This document shows, piece after piece, positions 1 to 10,490 of a stretch of 64,000 nucleotides of DNA. A model generated the notes under the pieces. That model did not search any database. It was not told the DNA's origin and saw nothing but the letters and a program-made list of their open reading frames with translations. The DNA is from Phoebastria nigripes (taxonomy: Eukaryota > Chordata > Aves > Procellariiformes > Diomedeidae), in assembly GCA_035582835.1 (NCBI GenBank), contig JAYKAV010002519.1, forward strand, positions 62,001 through 126,000. Reading direction: 5' to 3'. The position numbers and the translations under genes are program-made. How positions within the stretch are numbered: position 1 is the stretch's first letter; each line of letters opens with the position of its first letter.

Positions 1-2407
1 TTCTATCCTGCCTGTGACAACAACCCAAGCTGTTATATGTCTGTTCCCATGATAACTTCCCCATGAAAAAATATAAAATGACTGATAGAGGATTCAAGTT
101 CTTAAACTATGATAGGACCATAATATAATCAATTTCTATTAAAACAGTTTATGGAAAATAGACTTTGTCAAACTAATTTGATATCTATTGATAAAAGTAT
201 TAGTGTCAATGTAATATAATCCTTTATCGGTTTTGACTTAGTGCTGCCTGACATTTTGATTAAAAAAAATAGTGACACACAATCAACATGACATACTTGT
301 ATTAATAACTGGCTGACAGATAGGTCTCCAAATGCCATTGGCAATGAAGATTCATCATCACACGGGTGGGTTTCTAGTGGAGCTCTGTGGAAATCAGCTC
401 TTGCCCTGTGCTGTTTAACATTTTTTCATCTGTATCCTGGAAGAAAAACATTTAAAATCTTAGTTTCAGTAGGTGGATGACAAAACACTCGGAGGAGTGA
501 TAAATAATAAAAAAGACAGGTGTTCTGCAGCCTTTGAAAGAGGAGTACAAGAAAACATAATGAAAGGATAATAATATACCAATAGGATGGTTAGGGTGCT
601 GCAATGGACACATATACATCTTGTGTTCCTTTTGTAGTTGGTGGAGAGAAATAGACATTTCTAGATTGTGACTCATCCTAGAGTGAAAATAAAATAGGTC
701 AACAGTATGGATGCTATAAATACCTGTTTTTCTCCCTTAATCATACAGGGAGCCAAAGTCAATTAACTTGGATGTAGGTATTTCTACAGTAAAGATTTGC
801 AGTTATGTGTAATAAATCAATCTGGTTGCTGCCATTTTTTTGTCAAAAATGTATGTGTGTGTTTGTTCAATGACTGCATGGTTGGAAATATTCAGGAAGG
901 TGGAACTCTCTGAGTAGAAGTAGATATATGCTTCTTGGCAAACTGTTGGGAATATAGATATTACCTGAAAGTTTTTGTGTGACTCCTGTCAGAGTTACCA
1001 CAGTTGTTTTATATACAAGTTCCAAATCCAGGAAAGATGAATCAAAAACTTCTGGGATAACAAAACTATCTTCTTTGTGGTAAAGAGAAGTGCTCCTGAG
1101 AAACTGCGTGTAAATGCTATTTCTCAGACCATAGGACAAGATGGACTCACCTAGAAGTCTTTGTAAGACAGACCTATTTTGACCGTTATTTATTTTTTCT
1201 TGCATTATGTTCTTTCCCTTTGTTAAAAACAAGTTTTATTTTCCATCATTCCACAAATACAAGTAGGACAACCAAGCAGCTGTTAAGCTTTCAGAAACAT
1301 TTCTTCCTCCGTATTTCTAATGTCCCTTGTTCTGAAGAACATTATTCTGTATTCAGGCCTGGGCTACTCAGTGACCCACACATATATGATTCCCACTGCG
1401 CTCAGTATTGTTGTTGTTGTTGTAAGGAATGTGAAACAGAATCCAAGACTAAAGAGGCAGAGTTTAAACAAAGCATTAAAATGCCTGCCCTTCAACATTT
1501 TTTCGTTGATCTCAGGTCCTTGTCACATACCAGGTCTATATTTGGGCCATGGCATATTGAGAAAGATGGTGTTTGAATTCTGATGAGAACTACAGAAGTA
1601 GTGCTTGGGGCTGTGAACAGACACATCTTTTCTCTCAAGAGCTTTGAGATGAAGCTTATTAAGTCTTATACAACACAGACCATAGATAGTAGAGGAATAT
1701 ATTTGCAATCCCATCCAGGTCAGATACGTATCAGATCATTGTCCTCTATACGTGTGTTCTTTTCTGCAAATGGAAATCTTCTGAGGGAGAGGCATCTTGG
1801 TTCCTGTGAAAAGTATTTCCAGCAGAGTCTTCCTCACCCTGGGTCTATATTCTGTTTGCTTTTGTGATTAAAAGTAATGGAATGTCCTATTAAAGGTGCA
1901 AATGCTCTTCTGCTGTCCTAATTATTCTCTTAGCCATTAATGAAAAAAAGAAAAGCAATTCTAGAGGTCAGGTAGCACTGGAGGAACATGCAGCTTCTGC
2001 TCTGTGTTTGTACTTTCTGTTTTCATTAAATATTTCAGGTGCAGCTCTGTAAAGCAATAAACACATAGGAGGAAAACAATCTGAAGTATATGAGAATCTG
2101 AAAATAACACTGGCAAAATAATAATGAAAGGAAGTATAAGAGAAGAATATGCCATTAAAACAAATGTAATGGTACTTCTGTTACATTTTTATCCAACCTT
2201 TTTTATATTTTATTTGAAAAGGGAAGTTTATGTACCTGGAATTTAAAGACACATATCTTTGTTGGGATACATGGCAAGGAACATTGCAGCAATTGTAAAC
2301 AGGTCATTGTAGTTGCTTTGNCCATACAGGGCATTCAAGCTAGCACAGCTCCAAAACAAGTATAAATGGAGGTTTGCTTCCCTGTAAAGCAATCCACAGG
2401 AAAGTAA
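1..2407. other. Unique AT-rich noncoding sequence
   Basis: I recognise no gene, RNA or transposon here. The sequence is AT-rich with a short (TTG)n run at 1408-1422. Overlapping open frames of about 90-120 codons occur on both strands between 867 and 1867, but they overlap one another, show no domain or biased composition and have no splice context that I can support. I treat them as chance. Confidence 0.6.
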
Positions 2408-3017
2408 TGTCCCTGTGCTGGCTGCCAGGTGCCCACCAAGCCACTCTATCACTCCCCCTCCTCAACAGGATAGGGGGAGAAAAATACAATGAAAAGCTCG
2501 TGGGTAGAGATAAGGACAGGGAGATTACTCACCAGTTACCATCATGGGCAAAACATACTTGACTTGGGGAAAATTAGTTTAATTTATTGACAATTAATCA
2601 GAGTAGGATAATAAGAAATAAGAACAAATATAAAAAAAACCACCTTCCCTCACCCCTCCCTTCTTCCCAGGCTCAACTTCACTCCCAACTTCTCTACCTC
2701 CTTCCACCAAGCGGCACAGGGGAATAGGGAATGGGAGTTGCAATCAGTTCATAACATTTTGTCTCTGCTGCTCCTTCCTCCTCATGCTCTTCCCCTGTTC
2801 CAGTGTGGGGTCCCTCCCACGGGAGACGGTCCTCCATGAACTTCTCCAAGGTGAATCCTTCCTACAGCCTGCAGTTCTTCAAGAACTGCTCCAGAATAGG
2901 TCCTTTCCATGGGGTACAGTCCTTCAGGAGCAGACTGCTCCAGCGTGGGTNCCCTGTGGGGCCACAGGTCCTGCATGGGCATGGGCTCTCCATGGGCTGC
3001 AGCTTCCTTTAGGCCAC
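2408..3017 (-). mobile_element. Older endogenous-retrovirus LTR, proximal (3') part, interrupted by a younger LTR
   Basis: The block reads as the complement of an avian LTR. Its 3' end lies at the left, where the reverse complement gives GTGGGCACCTGGC followed by a degraded terminus. Further inside, the reverse complement contains a polyadenylation signal (CAATAAATTAAAC). Part of the LTR is built from imperfect tandem units beginning CTGCTCCAGCGTGGGG; unit starts are seen near 2794, 2886, 2935 and, beyond the inserted element, 3555. The family is remembered as common in neoavian genomes; the exact name is not certain. The left boundary is approximate. The element is interrupted at 3017 by the solo LTR at 3018-3543 and resumes at 3544, so it is the older of the two. 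It has no coding capacity. Confidence 0.7.
3013..3017. repeat. Target site duplication, left copy (GCCAC)
   Basis: GCCAC immediately precedes the LTR start at 3018 and is repeated exactly at 3544-3548. Removing the LTR and one copy restores a continuous older LTR sequence (…TTAG GCCAC ATCCACC…). Confidence 0.88.
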
Positions 3018-3543
3018 TGTCCTGGTTTCGGCTGGGATAGAGTTAATTTTCTTCCTAGTGCTGTGTTTTGGATTTAGTATGACAAGAATGTTGATAACAC
3101 ACTGATGTTTTTAGTTGTTGCTAAGTAGTCTGCTAGTCAAGGACTTTTCAGCTTCCCATGCTCTGCCAGGTGCACAAGAAGCTGGGAGGGAGCATAGCCG
3201 GGACAGCTAGCCCAACTGGCCAACGGGGTATTCCATACCATGTGACATCATGCTCAATATATTAATAGGAGGCGTGGTCCAGGAAGTAGCGATCGCTGCT
3301 TGGGTATCGCTCAGCGGGTGGTGAGCAATTGCATTGTGCATCACTCATTTTGTATATTCTATCATTATTATTATTATTATTATAATTATTTTCCCTCCCT
3401 TTTCTGTTTTATTAAACTGTCTTTATCTCAATCCACGAATTTTACTTTTTTTTTTCCGATTCTCTCCCCCATCCCACTGAGGGAGGGGGGANTGAGCGAG
3501 CAGCTGTGTGGTGTCTGACTGCCTGCCGGGTTAAACCACAACA
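3018..3543 (+). mobile_element. Solo LTR, ERVL-like avian type, with perfect target duplication
   Basis: The 526-bp element begins TGTCCTGGTTTCGGCTGGGA and ends TTAAACCACAACA, so it has the TG...CA termini of an LTR. It is flanked by a perfect 5-bp direct repeat, GCCAC, at 3013-3017 and 3544-3548, which marks the retroviral integration site. Orientation comes from an ATTAAA polyadenylation-type signal at 3411-3416 and a degraded TATA-like stretch (CAATATATTAATA) near 3254. An (ATT)n run sits at 3361-3390, and one N is present at 3492. No internal retroviral genes flank it, so it is a solo LTR left by LTR-LTR recombination. A second copy of the same general family is at 52636-53195 in the opposite orientation. 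The ERVL assignment is remembered and less certain than the LTR call; a 5-bp duplication is typical of ERVL and some other groups. Confidence 0.88.
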
Positions 3544-3548
3544 GCCAC
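3544..3548. repeat. Target site duplication, right copy (GCCAC)
   Basis: Exact copy of 3013-3017, directly after the LTR end at 3543. Confidence 0.88.
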
Positions 3549-3600
3549 ATCCACCTGCTCCAGCGTGGGGTCCTCCATGGCCTGCAGTGTGGAGTTCCAG
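3544..3600 (-). mobile_element. Older LTR, continuation beyond the nested insertion
   Basis: The sequence resumes with another CTGCTCCAGCGTGGGG unit (3555-3570), the same repeat unit seen before the insertion. Similarity fades after about 3600, so the far (5') part of this older LTR is missing or too diverged to recognise. The right boundary is a guess within several tens of bases. Confidence 0.6.
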
Positions 3601-6600
3601 AGGCAACTGTCATCCCGGCTGGGAGGGAGAGGGCAGCTCTTGCTATGTTGCAGGTATGAGCCACTGCTGTGCTTGACTCCAGACTCACCTTTCATCAACA
3701 GATGCAGGGCTGCTCTCCAGGAGCTTTACAACAGTTTACAGTACACAACAGGACAAAGAAGTTTGGGTTCATGTCACTCAGCAGTTACTTACGTGCCCCT
3801 GTGCACAGCATCTGTCTTAAAGGCAAANCTGTGCCCCTGATGTTAGGTAGAAGAACTGGGTGGACACTAAAATAACCACAAAATCAAGTGGGATCTGGAG
3901 GCAGCTTGAGAGTGGGCTGTCCTCATGCGCCTGCATGGTGGTAAGGGGCATTGATCACACCCTACCTGAAATTGCTCCCAAAGAATAGCCATAGCTTCCC
4001 AGTAGAAGGAAAATTTTGAAAGACAAAGACTCCTGAAAAAAACCAGAGGTTTTCACAGCATAGAATTGGGAGATATTTTGATAAATGATTTTTATTTTTG
4101 TGTCTTCATACTGAAGGTCAAGAGATTTCACAGCCTGATATAAAGTTCTGTGCTACTCCTTTTCTCTGAACAGCTCCTTCCTATTTGTTTATTTTTAACC
4201 TTTTCTCTCTTTATAAAGAAGCATCACTAATGCATTTATAAACTCTAGATGTGAGGTCTCTGCAGGAATCAATGTACCTAATTCAATTTTCCTAGGCAAT
4301 CTTTGGATTGTTCTTAATGGGAGGTTCTGCAGGTGAAGAAATGATGCTGGAGGTATTTTAAAAAGGGAACTCTTTCACTTTGGACTTCGATTAGATGCTC
4401 TACTGAGGCAGATGCCTTTCTCCAATACCCAGAAAACAAAGTTATTGTCTTTAGCTAACAATAATTGTACAAAAATATATCTACAAGTGAACGAATATTT
4501 ACAGTGATGTCAATTTAACAGGAACACTCTTTTTTCTCTGAGGCAATTAAAATATCTCATTTTACTCTAGGTCATCTCTTTGTCCCAGTATATGAATAAT
4601 TAGTCCAGACAGTTTCTTAAGAAAGCAAAAAAAAAAAAAAAAAAGGATATTATTGAACAACTGCCAAAAATTTAGAAATGTAGCCAACTCTTAACACTTT
4701 CTAAAGGATTAGAAGGTCAAACCTGATTTAGTAGCACATTGCTTCATTTCACAAGGGTTTATATTGATTCATTTAGGGATAGGACAGAAATAGACCATAA
4801 CAATTGCTGGTATCAAAAGTAAAGTGCATTCCTAAGGGTGGAGGGCCAGATGGTATAAAGTGTAAAGGCCAGTTAACATTTACTATTTACTTCTGTGTCT
4901 GAGCTTTCCCACACATCACAGCTAAACACTTGGGGTAGGTGATCTTCGCAGCAGAAGAAATTTCCAGAACGTTTTGAAGTAAGAATCAAGGTGTTTGATT
5001 AAGAATATGGAATATCCTTTACCTTCAAGCTACTTTGTAGATCTTCAATTTCCCTTCAATTCTGTAAATCTGTGGGACCTCCCTTACTAAAGTTAGAAGT
5101 GAGCCTCTTAGGGGGGACGAAGAGACCTGTGAGGCTTCTCACTCTGTTCTACTGATTCTCTTGCAAATGCTCTGTTCAATGACCTATTCCTTTTGGAACT
5201 ATTTTGTGACCAGCCCTGAGCACATATGTCCTTACAGCCTTTGCTCTAGGAGAGAACATATGTTCTTTTTATTCTGTTGGTAAAAACCCATACAAATCAA
5301 GAGTACAGTTTTCCAAAGTTTAGAATACTGACTTTATTTTTCCATTTAGTATTGTTTCTTTATCTAAAATAAAATTATTTTGATAGTTTTATAACATTAT
5401 TTAAGATTTATTTTATTTATTCTTTTTGTTACCATTGTTACTCTTGTTGCGGGCTTATTGACAATTACTAATGAAACATTTTCACCGTAGAACACTGAGC
5501 TTGAATTTCTTTTTTTGTGGGAAACAATCAATCTTGGAATAATTCCTCTACTGGGAACATAGAAGTCAAAGAAGTCTTTTACATTTCTTGGTCTGAGATT
5601 AATGTTTCGTTTTAGATCAATATCAATATTTGTATCTTCTTGAGTGAACATCATGATACTGTAGGAAGTAAACAGAGGGCATTGTGGGAGAAGTAAACTG
5701 CCTGGCTGATGGACTGGGGACACGGTTTAGCTAAAGCAGCACCCTCTATGTGACACGCTCGAAGCTCAGGTGAGGAAGGAGATTTCAAGAGCCCTGCCCA
5801 AAAATGGTATAGTAAATGTTGGTAATAAAAACATTTNTTTTTGAAAAATATTGTAATTAAATGCTTAGCTACCATTATGTAAATTTTAGCATATTTTTTA
5901 ATCATATTTTTTACTTTTTGCCTTTTTTAAGGCCAAAAAAAGATGTCTTGATGTCAGATCTTCTCTTGAGAGAAAATCTTTCATTTTCAATAAAATATAT
6001 TATTATCCAATTAAATCCTGGGCCATGCCTGGATGTGTAACAAAGGATTGTCTCTTCCCTGAGGATCTCACAGACTAACAGTAGACAGGTTTGTGGAGAA
6101 AGGCCTGATAAGAAGAAATGATGAGGTGGCTTTCTATGCTAGGGAAAAAATTTACCTCTTCTATCTATACATGGATAGAATAAGTAAAAAGAAGCAAATA
6201 GATTTATGGCGTAGAATTTTTAAAGTTGTTACTTGTTTTGTGTTCAGGACAGTAATGTAAATTAAATTACATGATTTTTTCAGTGTGGTTACAAGATTCG
6301 GTACTTTTTTTGTGAGAGGCTGATTAAACTGAGTGGTTTCATTTGCCCTTAGCAATGGCTGTAATAAACAATAAGAGAGTGGGCTGAGTTTGCTGTAGTT
6401 GGCATTGGTTTGGGTTTGTTTGGTTTTTTTTTTTTTTTTGTAATTCACTTTGTGACAAATGGTTTTCCTTGAAAAGCCTGCCTTGTTTGGTTTGATTTGT
6501 GTCCAGACTGAGTACATTAGGAAGTGATGATACTTATCTGTGTGGTTCACATGCTAATTAAATTGACTTTACCAAAGCATACAAATGTCTCCCATTATTT

Positions 6601-6889
6601 TCTTTTCTCTTACCTTCTGTCAATGTGTTTCTATAATAAATCAGAAAATCTTTATTCTGCAGGCAGATAGTATTTGAGAAGTGCAAAAGATGCATCCATT
6701 TTGACAGTTTTTACTTTTTTCAGAGACTAGCTTGCAAAGACAGAAAAGTATCAGAAAAGAAAAGCTTTCCTATGCCAATTTCTTTGCTTCGTACATCATG
6801 AAAAGAGAAGATAAACTGATGGGTTGCTTATTCATAAATTGAAAAGGTAGATTTATATGACAGCTTAAATGAGGTCTAGCAAAATCCAC

Positions 6890-7115
6890 TTTTAAGCTCA
6901 GGTTTGTACTTTGTGAGAGCATTTTGACTAATCAAACAGAGGTGGCTGTGTAATGAATAATTCATGGATATGGTGCCTGTGAAGAAGTAGGCTGTAAATA
7001 CCTGCAGGGGGAGTCCATTGACACCATAATTAGCAGCGGGCGTTGGCTGGTTGATGATGTCACCGTTGCTCTGATGTGTAATTATAACTTATAACCTGCT
7101 AGTGAAGTTGTCTGT
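6890..7115. promoter_or_regulatory. Candidate conserved noncoding element (speculative)
   Basis: This stretch has a composition different from its AT-rich surroundings and a cluster of homeodomain-type cores: TAATGAATAATTCA near 6952, CATAATTAGC near 7025 and GTAATTATAA near 7078. It also has a TGATGTCACC motif near 7056 that resembles a CREB/ATF site. It is followed by a GC-richer stretch with several CpGs (7120-7210). The pattern is what developmental enhancers often look like, but no conservation data were available and such motifs are frequent by chance. Confidence 0.2.
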
Positions 7116-7875
7116 ATGCAATGTTTCCCCTCGCCGGTGGCACGCACGCTTTTACACACACAAAGGAGAGGGGGCAGCCATTCCATTCGTTGCGCCCAGC
7201 CCCAGCCCATAGCCCCTGGCTGCACCTCCCTTTGCCTCTCAACACCCTTCATCATCCTGCATCCCTTTTTTTTCTTTCACTCGCCATGATCTTCTTTCCC
7301 ACCTCCTGCTAACACCTTCAAGGGAATTGTCATTGTTGCTGTTCCCACACACGATGAGTGCGGGGCCCACAGGGAAGATGGGTGCTCTGCTAGGCACAGT
7401 TCCTCCCCAAATGTCCCATGAGTGAGTGGACAAGACAGTGCTGTACCTTCAGAGACACATATCCTGCATGGTACAGAAGTGACAGGGTATAATGAAAGCA
7501 GTCAGGACCCCTTGTTCCTCAAGGGACAGCTTTCCGGGGCTGTGGCTCTCTAGGTGATTCTGGCAGCTGTGGCACATACCAAAGCTAATCGAGAATTTTT
7601 TTAACTGCTGTTTATTTTAAGATGCAAAACTTTATCACTGAAACCCTAGCTGTTAGCAGAAAGGTATTGGTAATCTAGCAGAGCGAGGAGGAAATCTCTC
7701 ATCAAAGCTGGGATTAAAAACAGGGAAGTAAGAGGGGGAGGACATGTATCCTCCAACAAGGCAGCATTCATTAGAGATGCAGCAGATACAGATCAAGTAG
7801 CTGCAGAAATGCAGTAGAGATTAGGACAAACACCATATTTTTCAGACAATTGGATAATCTGGAATGTTTTTCATT

Positions 7876-7914
7876 AAAAAANAAAACAAAACAAAACAAA
7901 AACCAAACAAACAA
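7876..7914 (+). repeat. (AAAAC)n simple repeat
   Basis: AAAAC units grade into CAAA units and include one N at 7882. No adjacent transposon is recognised, so it could be a free microsatellite or the tail of a lost retroposon. Confidence 0.8.
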
Positions 7915-9227
7915 CCGATCCTCCCTCAAAAAAAAAGAACCCAACGGAAAGTCTTTTTTGTCTTCATGCTGAGCATGTGACACAGAAAAATTGCTCCTGT
8001 CCTGTTCTGGAAGACCCCATGTGGGACCATTGCACTAGTGACTGAATGGCTCTGTCCATTGCCTCCTGCCCTTGTTGCAGTACATTCCTATCATTCCAGT
8101 CATGTCCTCTGAGGATGCTGGTCAACACCTCTGTGCTGTCAAGCAGTTGTGGTAGATTTGGTCACTGTGAGAGTCCTTGTTTGCACCAGCACTAGTAAAC
8201 TAGACAGGGTGCTGGTCTACATGATCCAAGGGATGGACTGCTCTATATTTATTCAAATTTAAGGAAAGCTCGGCAGGAGTCATGTTCCCTAATACAAAAC
8301 TAAAAACTTGGAAAAATTATTTTTGTAAATAAAGATGGATAAAAGTAGTCTCAAGTAATTATTTTCATTTCAACATATGTATATATCTATACATCTTTAT
8401 ACACACACAAAAGTAAATGCAGCCTCTGAATTCTTCAGATGTAATTTTTAAAATGTCTCCAGGGAATGTAACATTGGGGGTTGTATGTATCTGTTTTATA
8501 TGACTGGAATAAAAATTCAGAGATACCCTTCTGTAGAAAGCCACACCTAAGCAGACACATGGCTACAGCACATTGTAAAGATGAGCCTTGTTGGGTTGTT
8601 AAGAAATCTTGCTGGGATACTTTATGGTGAAGAAAGTCTGTGGACTAGGAAGAACCTCATGGTTCGTCTCAGAACATGGGTTTACGGATGTATGTCTGTA
8701 GGCATATCCAAGTGCATGCTAAGGGACTTAAAGGTTTTTCTAATCACTGGGCTAAAGTGAGGGGGAACAATTACTCCCTCCTTTCCCCTGTGTGTCTGCC
8801 CAGTAACAGATCTGGTTAATCAGCCCAAAATACCCTCAATCACAATCTCTTTGGGTCAATGCAAAAGTTATCAGTCATAATTTTGTTAGCTCTAACATTT
8901 TTTGTTGTTGTTTTTTAACGAGCCACATCATTGCTAACTTTACTTGTAACTGAAGTGGATGAGCACAATGATTTCATCTCTCTAGCTTTAACAGAGTCAT
9001 AGTAATTTGTGAACCAGCAATTTCCTTTCTCTGAATCTGAGAGGTCTTTATACGGCAGTGAATTGCTCATTTGTGCTGTAGCAATTTTATTCAAGGTAGT
9101 GTCCTGGTCATGATGCGCTCAATGATGTCTTCCATAGGTGTTTGGGTTTGTATTAGTGCTGGTTAGTCTGTGATGTGTGTTAATTTAGAGATGTAAATAT
9201 TGGCCAGGGTTCTGTATTTTAATTGAA

Positions 9228-9298
9228 TAGCACTCTGGGACTGAACTCACATTCTTTCGATCCCGAAGTGAGATTGCTATCCACAGAGCCACAATAAC
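9228..9298 (-). repeat. tRNA-like relic, probably the head of an ancient tRNA-derived SINE
   Basis: Read on the minus strand, the segment has the order of a tRNA gene. There is an A-box-like GGCTCTGTGGATAGC, an anticodon-arm-like CTCACTTCGGGATCGAAAG, and a B-box-like GAGTTCAGTCCCAGAG. The centre resembles tRNA-Arg with anticodon TCG (typical core GACTTCGGATC). The arms no longer pair well: the T-stem is broken and there is at least one extra base after the anticodon. It is therefore not a functional tRNA. The likeliest origin is a tRNA-derived SINE or an old tRNA pseudogene. The sequence continuing on its 3' side (lower coordinates, about 8850-9228) is not recognised but could be the SINE body. 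Confidence 0.45.
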
Positions 9299-9975
9299 AC
9301 AGGGGCAAACGGCAGTTTGATAAAGCAGCCTGAGTAATATCTCTGTTCGGCACATGTGTTTTTTATAGACTAAGACTCAGGTGTGTATTTATGTTTGGAA
9401 AGGAATGTTAGTTGCAAAGAGAGAAGAAAGGAAACCTGTTCTTTTGCCAGTCATTCTGGTATTTCTGGAGATGAACATTTTCAATAATTACAAGCCAGGG
9501 AGCCAGGTTATAACAGGTCCTTGTTTAAGGGTTTTGAAGGGGTAGGAGACTTGTCTTCTGTGTAAACAGCTCTTTGGTGTTAGGCCAGTGGAGCGCCCTG
9601 CCTGGACTTTCCATGTCAGTCAGTACTTGCAGATAGGAAGGCAACAAACCCTCTTCAGGCCTGGAGGAGAAGGTAAGGTTTGTGTCTCACAGAAACTCAC
9701 AGGTTNCAGAACCGAGTACAACTCCGATTTGCATGGGGCAGTGCTGAAGTGCTATGGACGGTCCCTCTGCCATGTGTGTGGAAGTGTCACGCCTGGTAAC
9801 AAGGGACAGCAGCTAGCTGTAGGGACTAGCTACCTTAATCCTACACACAATGACACCTCTGGGTAATGATGACTCTGGCAACATAATTTTTGCTAATCAT
9901 TTCCCATTTACTTTCCTTCTGTGATTTAAAAGCCTTTTAGGGACTTTTCGAGAAGTTTCAGTTTGAGGTTTATAT

Positions 9976-10490
9976 CATAGAATAGAATAGTGTAGAATAG
10001 AATAGAATAGAACAGAATAGTTCAGTTGGAAGGGACCTACAACGATCATCTAGTCCCACTGCCTGACCACTTCAGGGCTGACCAAAAGTTAAAGCATGGT
10101 ATTAAGGGCATTGTCCAAATGCCTCTTAAACACTGACAGGCTTGAGGCATCGACCACCTCTCTAGGAAGCCTGTTCCAGTGTTTGACCACCATTTTGGTA
10201 AAGAAATGCTTCCTAATGTCCAGTCTAAACTTCCCCTGACACAGCTTTGAACCATTCCCACATGTCCTATCACTGGATACCAGGGAGAAGAGATCAGCAC
10301 CTCCCTCTCCACCTCCCCTCCTCAGGAAGCTGGAGAGAGCAATGAGGTCGTCCCTCAGCCTCCTTTTCTCCAAACTAGACAAACANAGAGTTCTCAGCCG
10401 CTCCTCACAGGACATTCCTTCCAGCCCTTTCACCAGCTTTGTTGCCCTCCTNTGGATGCATTTGAGTACCTTATCATCTTGACAAAGGAT
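9976..10490 (-). mobile_element. CR1 LINE, 3' fragment
   Basis: This is a 5'-truncated CR1 copy on the minus strand. The tail is at the low-coordinate end as a GAATA-type microsatellite (9976-10020) that begins CATAGAATAG. It is followed by the familiar CR1 3' region, which reads on the plus strand as GTTGGAAGGGACCTACAACG and then CATCTAGTCC. A minus-strand frame from about 10485 down to a stop at 10089 encodes the C-terminal part of the CR1 reverse-transcriptase polyprotein, with recognisable [26 protein letters not shown] and [11 protein letters not shown] blocks. Two Ns (10386, 10452) lie in it. The upstream extension of this frame to 10628 is not CR1. Confidence 0.93.
10089..10485 (-). 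pseudogene. CR1 ORF2 C-terminal remnant
   Basis: Open minus-strand frame of roughly 130 codons ending in LDNALNTML and a stop at the normal CR1 ORF2 terminus. It corresponds only to the region downstream of the reverse-transcriptase catalytic core, so the motifs needed for activity (FADD, endonuclease residues) are absent. It is truncated at its 5' end by the usual incomplete reverse transcription of CR1. It cannot be mobile on its own. Confidence 0.88.

Larger units (their letters stand above)
3601..9227. other. Unique AT-rich noncoding sequence with simple repeats
   Basis: No gene is recognised. Simple sequence includes A18 at 4627-4644, T16 at 6424-6439 and an (AAAAC)n-like stretch at 7876-7914. 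A segment around 6890-7115 looks like a possible conserved regulatory element and is described separately. Open frames here are short (at most about 130 codons), lack domains and partly translate homopolymer runs. Confidence 0.55.

Noticed and set aside
867..1867. Overlapping open frames of 87-121 codons on both strands
   Set aside because: They overlap each other in different frames and strands, have no domain or biased codon pattern and lie in AT-rich unique DNA.
3300..3518. Short plus-strand frame with a tyrosine run
   Set aside because: It translates the (ATT)n tract and U5 part of the solo LTR, so it is not a gene.
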